Of a stretch of DNA of 64,000 nt, positions 9,065 through 17,650 are shown piece by piece. Source of the DNA: an uncultured Burkholderiales bacterium (lineage in GTDB: Bacteria; Pseudomonadota; Gammaproteobacteria; Burkholderiales; Burkholderiaceae_C); contig CAITYM010000020.1 in assembly GCA_903896615.1 (NCBI GenBank), positions 1 through 64,000 of the forward strand, read 5' to 3'. The notes under the pieces were generated by a model. It did no database searches, was not told where the DNA came from, and saw only the letters and a list, made by a program, of their open reading frames with translations. Every line of letters starts with the position of its first letter. Within the stretch, counting starts at the first letter, position 1. The translations under genes were made by a program, and so were the position numbers.

Positions 9065-10066
9065 TTAACTGGTTTGAATACCAAGCTTGGTGAGAAGTGC
9101 TTGGTCTCTTTCCCAATCGGGGTTTCCAGTCGTTAGTAATTTATCCCCGTAGAAAATAGAATTTGCACCTGCCATAAAACAAAGCGCCTGAACAGCCTCA
9201 GACATGTTTTGTCGCCCAGCAGAGAGCCTGACACGTGCTGTAGGCATCGTAATTCTTGCAACTGCAATGGTGCGCACAAACTCAAGTGGATCCAGTTCTT
9301 TTGTGCCGTAAAGGGGCGTACCCTCAACTTGAACCAAATTATTGATCGGTACGGACTCAGGATATGGATCAAGATTGGCCAGTTGGTGTAGGAGTGCGGC
9401 TCTTTCTTGTCTACTCTCGCCCATGCCAACAATGCCTCCACTGCAAACATTCACACCCGCATTTCTTACGTTATCTAGGGTGTCTAAGCGCTCTTGATAA
9501 ACGCGGGTCGTGATGATGTCTGAATAAGATTCGGGAGATGTATCTAGGTTGTGGTTGTAATAATCAAGGCCTGCTTGCTTCAAGCTTTGTGCGTGCTGGG
9601 CGCTCAGCATTCCTAATGTACAGCATGCCTCAAGTCCAAGTTCCTTTACAACTTTGATAAGTTCTGTTACTTTTTCGATATCGCGGTCTTTGGGCTCCCT
9701 CCAAGCAGCGCCCATGCAAAAGCGACTGGCACCGTTTTTCTTAGCCTCCAGGGCTGCAAGGCGCACATCCTCTACATCCATAATCTTGGATGCTTCTACC
9801 TCAGTTTCATAGTGCGAGGACTGCGGACAATAGGCGCAGTCTTCAGGGCAGCCACCTGTTTTTATAGATAAGAGAGTTGATAGTTGGACTTCGTTGGGGT
9901 TAAAGTGCTCACGGTGAATTTTTTGAGCTTTGAAGAGTAAATCGTTGAAAGGCAGGTTGATAAGCTCAAGCACCTTGGCTGGCGTCCAAACCCCCCTCGT
10001 CTCAGGGGTAGGCGTCTTTGTCGTACGGAGTTGGACCTGACGTTCCTGGGTTTGTTGGGTATGCAT
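9065..10066 (-). CDS. bioB: Biotin synthase
   Basis: 333 residues. It is a radical SAM enzyme that inserts sulfur into dethiobiotin to give biotin. The SAM [4Fe-4S] motif CPEDCAYC is visible with Cys73, Cys77 and Cys80. The second cluster region is carried by CCTLGML and [11 protein letters not shown], and the late motif RLSAGR provides the family arginine. Length is normal. AAGAGGA lies seven to ten bases upstream of the ATG at 10066 and supports this start. No other bio genes are in the window. It converges on the TPR gene and is followed upstream by an unknown minus-strand gene. Confidence 0.97.
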   Translation of the reverse strand: MHTQQTQERQVQLRTTKTPTPETRGVWTPAKVLELINLPFNDLLFKAQKIHREHFNPNEVQLSTLLSIKTGGCPEDCAYCPQSSHYETEVEASKIMDVEDVRLAALEAKKNGASRFCMGAAWREPKDRDIEKVTELIKVVKELGLEACCTLGMLSAQHAQSLKQAGLDYYNHNLDTSPESYSDIITTRVYQERLDTLDNVRNAGVNVCSGGIVGMGESRQERAALLHQLANLDPYPESVPINNLVQVEGTPLYGTKELDPLEFVRTIAVARITMPTARVRLSAGRQNMSEAVQALCFMAGANSIFYGDKLLTTGNPDWERDQALLTKLGIQTS

Positions 10067-10153
10067 GGCTATCCTCTTAATCTTCGGTCAAATGATCCCC
10101 TATTGTCTCTCAAAAATACCCTAGACTCTAACCAGATAGGGTGGGTATAAATA

Positions 10154-10555
10154 TTAGTTTTGATTGCCTAAATCGTGCATTAAAAGTTTTAAAGAGTAAT
10201 TAATATTACCCAGAGTACTCTCTAATTCAAGGGTGTCACTTGCGCTAGCGGACCATTTTTGTGAGGCGCGCCAAACGGGCTCTAAATCTGACAAGGCAAC
10301 CCCTGGTACAGAAACCCCTTTGCTCTGTATCACCTGCATCAGGACTAGGGTGGAAAATAAAAACAAGCGGTAGTAAAGGGCGATGCAGGCATTTTCAGAA
10401 AAATGTTTGTTTTCAACGAACCCAAAGAATATGTTTTTAATTTCGTCAATTAAATGGACTCGGTGAGAGCCGATATCAAATTCGTTTTCAAGTGAGCGTG
10501 TGCAAATAGCCCATTTTTTTTCACAGTAAGTTTGTTCTTTGGGCGTGAGCGGCAT
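10154..10555 (-). CDS. Hypothetical protein, 133 aa
   Basis: I do not recognise a family. The protein is mostly alpha-helical by eye, with a central hydrophobic stretch (YYRLFLFSTLVLMQVIQ, about residues 62-78) that could be a buried or membrane helix, two Cys near the N-terminus, and no signal peptide. It is divergent from modB across about 180 bp and sits 87 bp from the bioB start on the same strand, so it could be co-transcribed with bioB. It is not a ModE-type regulator, as no helix-turn-helix or TOBE segment is visible. Confidence 0.55.
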   Translation of the reverse strand: MPLTPKEQTYCEKKWAICTRSLENEFDIGSHRVHLIDEIKNIFFGFVENKHFSENACIALYYRLFLFSTLVLMQVIQSKGVSVPGVALSDLEPVWRASQKWSASASDTLELESTLGNINYSLKLLMHDLGNQN

Positions 10556-10739
10556 AAATAGATTGTTTTTTTAAACAGAATTTAATAATTTGCTGTAAGC
10601 GTTAAACTGAGGAAGTTCCATTTGTAAACCGATAAACTTTCTTTTAAAGTTAACACACCTCAGTACTAGCGTGTATTATGATTGCTGGCACAGCCTCTTG
10701 ATGATCCGCTAGAGTTCACATGTTCAAAACATCTAAATT

Positions 10740-11432
10740 ATGAAAGACGTACTAGACCCGTCTATCTTACAGGCACTTTGGTTAACTTCAGAGTTGGCCG
10801 GAGCAACCACTTTGCTGCTCCTCTTAATTGGAACTCCAATTGCTTGGTGGTTATCCAGGACTAACCATATTCTTCGTTATCCAATCAAGGCTGTCGTTAC
10901 TCTGCCCCTTGTTTTGCCGCCCACCGTTTTAGGTTTTTATCTGCTCCTGATTTTGGGTCCTACAGGTCCCTTGGGGCAGCTAACCCAGAGTTTGGGTTGG
11001 GGTACTTTGCCCTTCACCTTTTGGGGGCTGTTGATTGGGTCAGTCGTGTATTCATTGCCTTTTGCTGTGCAACCCTTGCAAAATGCATTTGAAGCCATAG
11101 GCACTAAGCCTTGGGAGGTTGCACAAACTCTTAGAGCGAGCCCATGGGACGCTTTTTTCAGTGTCATCCTCCCCATGGCTCGCCCGGGTATTTACATGGC
11201 CAGCGTTTTAAGCTTTGCCCATACAGTGGGTGAGTTTGGAATAGTACTCATGATTGGTGGAAATATACCTGGCAAGACCCAGGTCGTATCTACTCAAATT
11301 TATGGGTTCGTTGAGTCCATGGATTATCAAAAGGCAAATGAACTAGCGGCATTGATGCTTTTATTCTCGTTCATCGTATTACTCCCTTTGGCAATTTGGG
11401 GACAAAGAATGCAAACTAAACTAAACGGATGA
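10740..11432 (+). CDS. modB: Molybdate ABC transporter permease
   Basis: 230 residues with about five to six transmembrane helices and the ABC-permease EAA-type loop (EVAQTLRASPWDAFFSVILPMARPG, residues about 126-150). The N-terminal TSELAGATT and PLVLPPTVLGFYLL segments are characteristic of ModB. It forms the inner-membrane channel for molybdate (or tungstate) with ModC, whose gene starts 11 bp downstream. No modA periplasmic binding-protein gene lies upstream, and a ModE-box palindrome is not evident. The ATG chosen lacks a clear ribosome-binding site, but the alternatives are worse. Confidence 0.95.
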   Translation: MKDVLDPSILQALWLTSELAGATTLLLLLIGTPIAWWLSRTNHILRYPIKAVVTLPLVLPPTVLGFYLLLILGPTGPLGQLTQSLGWGTLPFTFWGLLIGSVVYSLPFAVQPLQNAFEAIGTKPWEVAQTLRASPWDAFFSVILPMARPGIYMASVLSFAHTVGEFGIVLMIGGNIPGKTQVVSTQIYGFVESMDYQKANELAALMLLFSFIVLLPLAIWGQRMQTKLNG

Positions 11433-11443
11433 ATGAGGTTTAA

Positions 11444-12529
11444 ATGCTTGCATCAAACGTGATCCGATTGGACCTTGAAAAGGATATCTTTAAAGCCCGA
11501 GTTGAACTAAGCTTTAGGGAAGGGGAGTGCCTTGGGCTTTGGGGGCCTTCAGGAAGCGGTAAGACAACCATCTTGAGAGCAATAGCAGGATTTGAAACGC
11601 CCAAGGCGGCTTATATCAACGTTGCTGGTGAGGTTTGGCAAGATAACGCCAAACACATCAGCTTGCCAACTTATCAACGCTCTCTTGGCTTTGTGTTTCA
11701 AGAAGCTAGTTTATTTCCCCATCTAAATGTTCAAAAGAATTTGGAGTACGCACTACATAGAAATAAGTCTGCTTTATCGCCCCTTGAGTTGAACAATATC
11801 ACTGAGTTGCTAGATATAAAGGGACTCATGTCAAAATATTCCGGGCAGTTATCGGGTGGCGAGCGACAAAGGGTTGCTATTGCGCGCGCATTACTGAGTA
11901 GTCCCAAACTTTTACTGCTAGATGAGCCCTTAAGCGCGATTGATGTTCATAAAAAGGAGGAGGTACTCCCCTGGCTAGAAAGAGTAAGGCGCGATCTTGG
12001 GATATCTATGGTTTATGTGACCCACTCTCTTGAAGAACTTACCAGACTTGCTGACCGAGTTGCAGTGCTAAGGGGCGGGGAAATCGTTACCCAGGGAAGT
12101 TTATTGGAGGTAATCGCAAGTCATAAATCTCATTTTTACTTTGATAATCAGGATCCAGGCGTTTTAGTTGAGGGCGTAATCGGTGTTGTGGATTCAAAGT
12201 GGAATCTGGTTGAGCTAGTATTTACCGGTGGTGCTCTTTGGTTGAAAGACCAAAATTTCAGACCAGGTCAGGCACTAAGGGTCAAAATCAGCGCCTCAGA
12301 TGTAAGCATTGCAACACAGTTGCCCCAGCAAACAAGCATCCAAAATATCCTCCCCGGCGTCATCGACAACATTACGCAGTTAAAGCATCCCGGTGAGTGC
12401 TTGGTGATTGTGAATTGCCAGGGTACCTCGTTTCAATCAAAGATCACGTTACGAGCGGTTGAACAATTAGAGCTCACCCCTGGTCGCCCCGTTTGGTTAC
12501 AAGTTAAGTCAGTAGCTTTGCTTAAATAA
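11444..12529 (+). CDS. modC: Molybdate ABC transporter ATP-binding protein
   Basis: 361 residues. The ABC ATPase domain has Walker A GPSGSGKTT (about residues 35-43), Q-loop FQEAS, signature LSGGERQRVAIARAL, Walker B LLLLDEPLSAID and H-loop THS. The C-terminal about 70 residues (from about 285) form a Mop/TOBE-type molybdate-binding domain. It energises molybdate uptake with ModB. GAGG seven bases before the ATG supports the start, which lies 11 bp after the modB stop, so the pair is an operon. The substrate-binding modA is missing here. Confidence 0.96.
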   Translation: MLASNVIRLDLEKDIFKARVELSFREGECLGLWGPSGSGKTTILRAIAGFETPKAAYINVAGEVWQDNAKHISLPTYQRSLGFVFQEASLFPHLNVQKNLEYALHRNKSALSPLELNNITELLDIKGLMSKYSGQLSGGERQRVAIARALLSSPKLLLLDEPLSAIDVHKKEEVLPWLERVRRDLGISMVYVTHSLEELTRLADRVAVLRGGEIVTQGSLLEVIASHKSHFYFDNQDPGVLVEGVIGVVDSKWNLVELVFTGGALWLKDQNFRPGQALRVKISASDVSIATQLPQQTSIQNILPGVIDNITQLKHPGECLVIVNCQGTSFQSKITLRAVEQLELTPGRPVWLQVKSVALLK

Positions 12530-12683
12530 ACTAAAAATCAAGTTTTATCTCGAAAAATGCTATTTATTAATACTATTTAATTAATTGATCTCTAAAGTTC
12601 GGTTTACTAGTGCCGATCCATTTGACAATCGAACCTCATTTGAGAAATTCATTCGAGGAAATGGCTTAATCGGGGAACTTGAA

Positions 12684-13397
12684 ATGAAAAAATTATCTTT
12701 TGTGATGCTCACATGCGTTGGTGTACTGAGCGGGTGTGCAAGCGTTGTGAGTACCAACGATACTGCTCGTGTCCCCGTGCCCTCGATAGCAGCTACGGAT
12801 TCATTGGCCGATATCGAGATCAAGGAATTAGTGCGAGGGCAGGGTTGTGTGACTAAGACGTTGGGTTTTATCAGCTCTGGAGATAAAAACTTCTTGGACA
12901 CAACTGGTGAGCCAAGCTTTGGAGTGATAGACCGCGCAAAAGCCGCGGCAACTTATAACGCCTTATCAAAGGACGGTTTGACCACTGATATTTTGGTCAA
13001 CCCAGTTTGGGAGATCCACAGCAATGATTCCTTGTTTGTGAATGATGTTTGTGCAAGGGTGGTCGGATACAGGGGTGTTATTAAGGGCTTTAAGCAGATG
13101 AAAACAGTGACGCGTGCATCTGAATATAAGACTGCAAAAGAACCAACCAACGACGCTCCAATTGAAAAGCGCGCCACAAACTCCCATTTTTCTCAAGCAT
13201 CTGATGAGATGGAGCATGAGGTGATCATCCACGAAGAGTCAAATACAAAAGCCGCTCACTCCGAGGCTAAGGGTGAGGAATCAAAGCGTGAGGAGTCCAA
13301 GCGCAGCGAGGCCAAACACGAGGAATCGGGCCACAGCGAATCCAAAGCTGTAAAGAGACCGGAATCTCGTAAGAGCGAAGAGAAAAAAGAAGATTAA
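12684..13397 (+). CDS. Lipoprotein with charged low-complexity tail
   Basis: 237 residues from the ATG at 12684. An in-frame upstream ATG at 12585 would bury the signal sequence. The N-terminus has a lipoprotein signal with lipobox LSGC (Cys at about residue 17). The middle (about 45-150) is a soluble domain of unknown family with two further Cys. The last about 50 residues are almost only Glu, Lys, Ser, Arg, Ala and His in short repeats such as EESK and SEAK, likely an extended periplasmic tail. It precedes clpB by 115 bp but has no obvious link to it. Function unknown. Confidence 0.75.
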   Translation: MKKLSFVMLTCVGVLSGCASVVSTNDTARVPVPSIAATDSLADIEIKELVRGQGCVTKTLGFISSGDKNFLDTTGEPSFGVIDRAKAAATYNALSKDGLTTDILVNPVWEIHSNDSLFVNDVCARVVGYRGVIKGFKQMKTVTRASEYKTAKEPTNDAPIEKRATNSHFSQASDEMEHEVIIHEESNTKAAHSEAKGEESKREESKRSEAKHEESGHSESKAVKRPESRKSEEKKED

Positions 13398-13450
13398 CTA
13401 AATTTTTCTATCCTTTAGTTGATAACAATCAAATTTTTTTAGTCCACAGG

Positions 13451-13479
13451 CTTGAAAATGAACCTGCTAATCCTCAAGT
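13451..13479 (+). promoter_or_regulatory. Heat-shock (sigma32-type) promoter of clpB
   Basis: CTTGAAA at 13451-13457 is an exact match to the sigma32 -35 element. After a 14-base spacer, CCTCAAGT at 13472-13479 matches CCCCATNT at most positions. It lies 33 bases before the clpB start codon, so the 5' leader would be about 25 bases. clpB is a classic RpoH target, which supports the reading. Confidence 0.65.
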
Positions 13480-13490
13480 AGAGGATTAGC
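13466..13490. other. Perfect 10-bp inverted repeat overlapping the clpB promoter
   Basis: GCTAATCCTC and GAGGATTAGC flank a 5-base spacer (AAGTA) and cover the proposed sigma32 -10 element. It could be an operator for a repressor, a 5'-leader hairpin, or the terminator of the upstream lipoprotein gene, although the following TTAATTTATT is a weak T-run. It resembles CIRCE in style but not in sequence or spacing. Confidence 0.8.
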
Positions 13491-13512
13491 TTAATTTATT
13501 TGAGAGCCTAAT

Positions 13513-16149
13513 ATGCGAGTTGAGAAGTTCACAACCAAGTTTCAAGAAGCCCTGAGCGATGCACAAACTCTGGCGCTTGGCGCAGACAACGCTTACATCG
13601 AGCCCCCCCATCTCATATTAGCGATGATTCAACAAGAGGACGGCCCAAAATCCATCTTGCAACGCGCTGGTGTAAATGTAACTGCACTTGAAAATGCGGC
13701 ACAAGTGGCCATGAAAAAACTTCCCCAAGTACAGGGCCAAGATCAGATCACAGTAGGTCGTGATCTGATAGGTCTTTTGCAGGGTGCAGAAAAGGAATCG
13801 TTAAAACGCGGCGACCAATACGTGGCAGGAGAACTCTTTTTCTGTGCCCTTGCTGAGCACAAGGGCGAGTGGGGAGACTTGGCCCGTAAATCAGGACTCA
13901 CTAAAATTGGTTTAGAAACGGCAATTCAATCCGTACGCGGAGGTGCACCCGTTGACAACCCCCAAGCAGAGGGGCAAAGAGAGTCACTTAAAAAATACTG
14001 CCTTGACTTAACTGAGCGCGCCCGCTCCGGCAAACTTGATCCGGTTATTGGCAGGGACGATGAGATACGTCGTGCCATTCAAGTCCTACAAAGGCGAACT
14101 AAAAATAATCCAGTCCTCATCGGTGAACCAGGTGTGGGTAAAACTGCAATTGTTGAAGGCTTGGCGCAGCGTATCGTTGCGGGTGAGGTGCCCGACTCAT
14201 TAAAGGGTAAGCGCGTACTCTCATTGGATATGGCGTCACTACTGGCTGGCGCTAAATTCAGAGGTGAGTTTGAGGAGCGACTCAAGTCCGTTTTAAATGA
14301 ACTCGCTAAGGATCAAGGACAAACGATTGTATTTATTGATGAGTTGCACACAATGGTGGGCGCAGGTAAGGCTGAGGGGGCGATGGATGCGGGCAACATG
14401 CTTAAACCCGCTCTTGCAAGGGGAGAGTTGCACTGTGTAGGTGCGACAACGCTAGATGAGTACAGAAAGTACATCGAAAAAGATGCTGCACTGGAGCGTC
14501 GATTCCAAAAAATTATCGTTGATGAACCAAGCGTTGAGGCAACCATTGCAATTTTGAGGGGGCTCCAAGAGAAGTACGAAATACACCACGGCGTAGAAAT
14601 CACAGATCCTGCAATCGTAGCCGCCGCAGAGCTCTCGCATCGCTACATTACTGACCGATTTTTACCAGATAAGGCCATTGACTTAATTGACGAGGCGGCT
14701 GCCAAAATCAAAATTGAGATTGACTCCAAACCTGAGGAAATGGATAAGCTCGACCGACGTTTAATCCAACTCAAGATTGAGCGAGAGGCCGTAAAAAAAG
14801 AGAAAGATGATGCCTCGCAAAAGAGACTTGCGCTCATCGAGGAGGAGATTGTCAAACTTGGCAAGGAAGCGGCAGATTTAGAGGAAATTTGGAAGGCTGA
14901 GAAAGCCGCAGCTCAGGGTGGAGCTCAAATCAAGGAACAAATCGATAAGCTACGTTCACAAATTGAAGAGTACACCAGAAAGGGGGATTTCAACAAGGTC
15001 GCAGAAATCCAGTACGGTAAATTACCAGAGCTTGAAAAGCGCTACAAGGATGCCGCGGCGAGTGAGAAATCAAATGCAAGTGGCGCTGACGCACTCAAGA
15101 GCATTGGATCCTCTAAGCCCGCGGTTCGCAGGCTGCTCAGGACGCAAGTTGGAGCAGAGGAGATTGCCGAGGTGGTTGCGCGTGCAACTGGAATCCCAGT
15201 CTCCAAACTCATGCAAGGCGAGCGCGAGAAGTTGCTCAAAATGGAGGAGCACCTTCACAAACGAGTGGTCGGTCAAGATGAGGCGATTAATGCTGTGGCT
15301 AACGCCATCAGGCGTTCAAGGGCTGGGCTTGGCGATCCAAATAGGCCAACCGGGTCGTTTTTGTTTCTCGGCCCAACAGGCGTTGGTAAGACTGAATTGT
15401 GCAAAGCGCTTGCAGGATTTTTGTTTGATAGTGAAGATCATCTGATTCGATTAGACATGAGTGAGTTCATGGAGAAGCATTCGGTCAGCCGCTTGATAGG
15501 AGCGCCTCCTGGCTATGTTGGTTACGATGAGGGGGGCTACTTGACCGAGGCTGTCAGAAGGAAACCCTACAGTGTGCTTTTAATGGATGAGATTGAGAAA
15601 GCGCATCCAGACGTTTTTAATGTCTTGTTGCAAGTTCTTGATGATGGCCGCCTAACTGACGGGCAGGGTCGAACGGTAGACTTTAAAAACACTGTAATAG
15701 TGATGACCTCTAACATTGGCTCTCATCTGATCCAGTCCATGGCAGGTCAAGATGCGAGTGAGATGAGGGACGCTGTTTTGGAGGAGCTTAAAAACCACTT
15801 TAGGCCTGAGTTCTTAAACCGTATTGATGAAACCGTTGTGTTCCACAGTTTGGCAGCTACGCACATTTCACAAATTGCCGCCATTCAGTTACAGGTCTTG
15901 GTTGAGCGTTTGCACAAAATCGATTTAACCCTTGAAGTTACGCCTTCTGCACTTGAGGAGTTAGCGAAAGTAAGTTTCGATCCGGTTTACGGCGCACGGC
16001 CTTTAAAGCGTGCCATTCAACAGCGTATTGAAAATCCCCTTTCTAAGCAACTTTTGGAGGGTAAGTTTGCGCCTAAAGACAAAATAACTGTGAGCGTCGA
16101 TCCAATTTTGGCGCCAGGGGACTTTAAGTTTTCTTGCACCCCGGCATAG
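13513..16149 (+). CDS. clpB: ATP-dependent disaggregase ClpB
   Basis: 878 residues, normal for full-length ClpB (Hsp104 family), which dissolves aggregated proteins together with DnaK. Domains in order are: the N-domain (two Clp repeats, 1-150); AAA+ 1 with Walker A GEPGVGKT at about 203-210 and Walker B IVFIDELH; the coiled-coil M-domain (about 400-525), which distinguishes ClpB from ClpA; AAA+ 2 with GPTGVGKTE and [14 protein letters not shown]; and the C-terminal domain with [14 protein letters not shown]. The promoter looks sigma32-type. It is followed 77 bp later by an MFS gene on the same strand, without obvious functional link. Confidence 0.98.
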   Translation: MRVEKFTTKFQEALSDAQTLALGADNAYIEPPHLILAMIQQEDGPKSILQRAGVNVTALENAAQVAMKKLPQVQGQDQITVGRDLIGLLQGAEKESLKRGDQYVAGELFFCALAEHKGEWGDLARKSGLTKIGLETAIQSVRGGAPVDNPQAEGQRESLKKYCLDLTERARSGKLDPVIGRDDEIRRAIQVLQRRTKNNPVLIGEPGVGKTAIVEGLAQRIVAGEVPDSLKGKRVLSLDMASLLAGAKFRGEFEERLKSVLNELAKDQGQTIVFIDELHTMVGAGKAEGAMDAGNMLKPALARGELHCVGATTLDEYRKYIEKDAALERRFQKIIVDEPSVEATIAILRGLQEKYEIHHGVEITDPAIVAAAELSHRYITDRFLPDKAIDLIDEAAAKIKIEIDSKPEEMDKLDRRLIQLKIEREAVKKEKDDASQKRLALIEEEIVKLGKEAADLEEIWKAEKAAAQGGAQIKEQIDKLRSQIEEYTRKGDFNKVAEIQYGKLPELEKRYKDAAASEKSNASGADALKSIGSSKPAVRRLLRTQVGAEEIAEVVARATGIPVSKLMQGEREKLLKMEEHLHKRVVGQDEAINAVANAIRRSRAGLGDPNRPTGSFLFLGPTGVGKTELCKALAGFLFDSEDHLIRLDMSEFMEKHSVSRLIGAPPGYVGYDEGGYLTEAVRRKPYSVLLMDEIEKAHPDVFNVLLQVLDDGRLTDGQGRTVDFKNTVIVMTSNIGSHLIQSMAGQDASEMRDAVLEELKNHFRPEFLNRIDETVVFHSLAATHISQIAAIQLQVLVERLHKIDLTLEVTPSALEELAKVSFDPVYGARPLKRAIQQRIENPLSKQLLEGKFAPKDKITVSVDPILAPGDFKFSCTPA

Positions 16150-16226
16150 CACTGGTAAGGGACAATACCTAGCCTAAAAGGGGCGCAAGAGTCCTTAATG
16201 CTTAATTAGAGTTAGCATAGGGGGCT

Positions 16227-17576
16227 ATGAGTACCTTAGACCCGCTTTTTGAAGCCCCCCGCACTCCATCCAACGAGCAGACTGAGCTCAGAGGCGATGC
16301 AAAGTTGATAGCCTTAGTCGGTATTGCGCATTTGGTAAGCCACTTCAGCCAACTCGTCTTGCCCCCTTTGTTCCCCTGGATCAAAGAGGGCTTGCACGTG
16401 AGTTACGCTGAGCTTGGTTCTTTGATGTCCATCTTCTTTGTTGTATCTTGCGCTGTGCAGGCTCTATCTGGTTTCGCAGTAGACAGGTTTGGACCTAGGC
16501 CACTACTTTTTTTAGGGCTTGCTTTTTTGGTGTTCGCCAATTTTGGCTACGCACTAAGCGAGAGCTATTCTCAGATGACGCTTTGTGCATTTATAGCAGG
16601 GATGGGCAACGGCGTTTTTCATCCTGCTGATTACACGCTGATTAATCAACGCGTGCGTTCACAAAGAATAGGCCATGCTTACAGTATTCACGGGCTCACT
16701 GGAAGTTTGGGCTGGGCTTTGGCCCCGACTCTTATGGTTCCACTCGCTCTTGCATATTCTTGGCATGTTGCGCTTTTCGCGGCTGGATTAATTGCACTAG
16801 CGGTACTTATTCTTTTGTGGTTTAAGCGCGAAGACTTGAGCCTAGACGGTAGCAATGCTGAGTTGATAGAAGTGGCAACTACTCTTACTAATCCTGGAGC
16901 TAATGCCGGATCAATTACCGGATCAATTCCCGCATCAAACCCCAATACTAACTCCACACGAGTTGTTAAACTTAGGGATGACCAAGATGAGAGTGCATTT
17001 GCATTTCTGAAAATCCCAGTTGTTTGGATGTGTTTTGCGTTTTTTCTCTTTTACTCTATGGCACTTAGTATCGTCCAGGCCTATGCGCCCGAGGCAGTAA
17101 GGCATCTCCAGTCTGTGCCGCTTAGTGTGACTGCATCTTGTTTAACCGTTTACATGCTCTGCAGCGCAGCAGGAGTATTTTTAGGAGGCTTTCTCGCCTC
17201 TAACCCACAACGCGCAGAAAAAGTGGTGGGTCTTGCTTTTTTAACAGCTGGTTTACTCTCCTTGAGTCTTGTTTTTCTCGCCTTGGCGGCTTGGCAGGTT
17301 ATTGCACTATTTGGTTTGATGGGACTTATTTCAGGCTCAGCCAGTCCATCCAGAGATTTATTGGTCAAACAATCGACTCCAGCAAACTCCACGGGTCGGG
17401 TATACGGAGTGGTGTATTCTGGGCTCGATATTGGACAGGCGATATCCGCATTTATTTTTGGCGTCTTGATGGACCATCAAAACTACTCTGCCGTCATCGT
17501 TGGCTTGGCGTGTTTGCAAGGCATCTTGGTGATAGGGGCCTTAAATGTAAGGCGCGTTCAAAGTAACCCCGTTTAA
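16227..17576 (+). CDS. MFS transporter, fosmidomycin-resistance (Fsr)-like
   Basis: 449 residues with about 12 hydrophobic segments. The first-helix region HLVSHFSQLVLPPLFPWIKE and the segment GMGNGVFHPADYTLI are characteristic of the Fsr-like branch of the major facilitator superfamily. The usual MFS loop motif appears as DRFGPRP after helix 2. A Thr/Asn/Ser-rich cytoplasmic loop (about residues 212-250) separates the two six-helix halves. The substrate cannot be told. The start ATG at 16227 is preceded by AGGGGG a few bases upstream. Confidence 0.85.
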   Translation: MSTLDPLFEAPRTPSNEQTELRGDAKLIALVGIAHLVSHFSQLVLPPLFPWIKEGLHVSYAELGSLMSIFFVVSCAVQALSGFAVDRFGPRPLLFLGLAFLVFANFGYALSESYSQMTLCAFIAGMGNGVFHPADYTLINQRVRSQRIGHAYSIHGLTGSLGWALAPTLMVPLALAYSWHVALFAAGLIALAVLILLWFKREDLSLDGSNAELIEVATTLTNPGANAGSITGSIPASNPNTNSTRVVKLRDDQDESAFAFLKIPVVWMCFAFFLFYSMALSIVQAYAPEAVRHLQSVPLSVTASCLTVYMLCSAAGVFLGGFLASNPQRAEKVVGLAFLTAGLLSLSLVFLALAAWQVIALFGLMGLISGSASPSRDLLVKQSTPANSTGRVYGVVYSGLDIGQAISAFIFGVLMDHQNYSAVIVGLACLQGILVIGALNVRRVQSNPV

Positions 17577-17650
17577 ATTGCAATTAAATTTCTCTTCAGA
17601 GAAGCTAAATGGTTTTATGTTTTTTGTTTTAAATTTATTTCTAATTTTTT

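Noticed and set aside
12585-12683. Earlier start for the lipoprotein
   Set aside because: It would place 33 hydrophilic residues before the lipoprotein signal peptide.
13466-13490. CIRCE element upstream of clpB
   Set aside because: The inverted repeat has a different sequence from TTAGCACTC-N9-GAGTGCTAA and a spacer of five, so HrcA control cannot be claimed.
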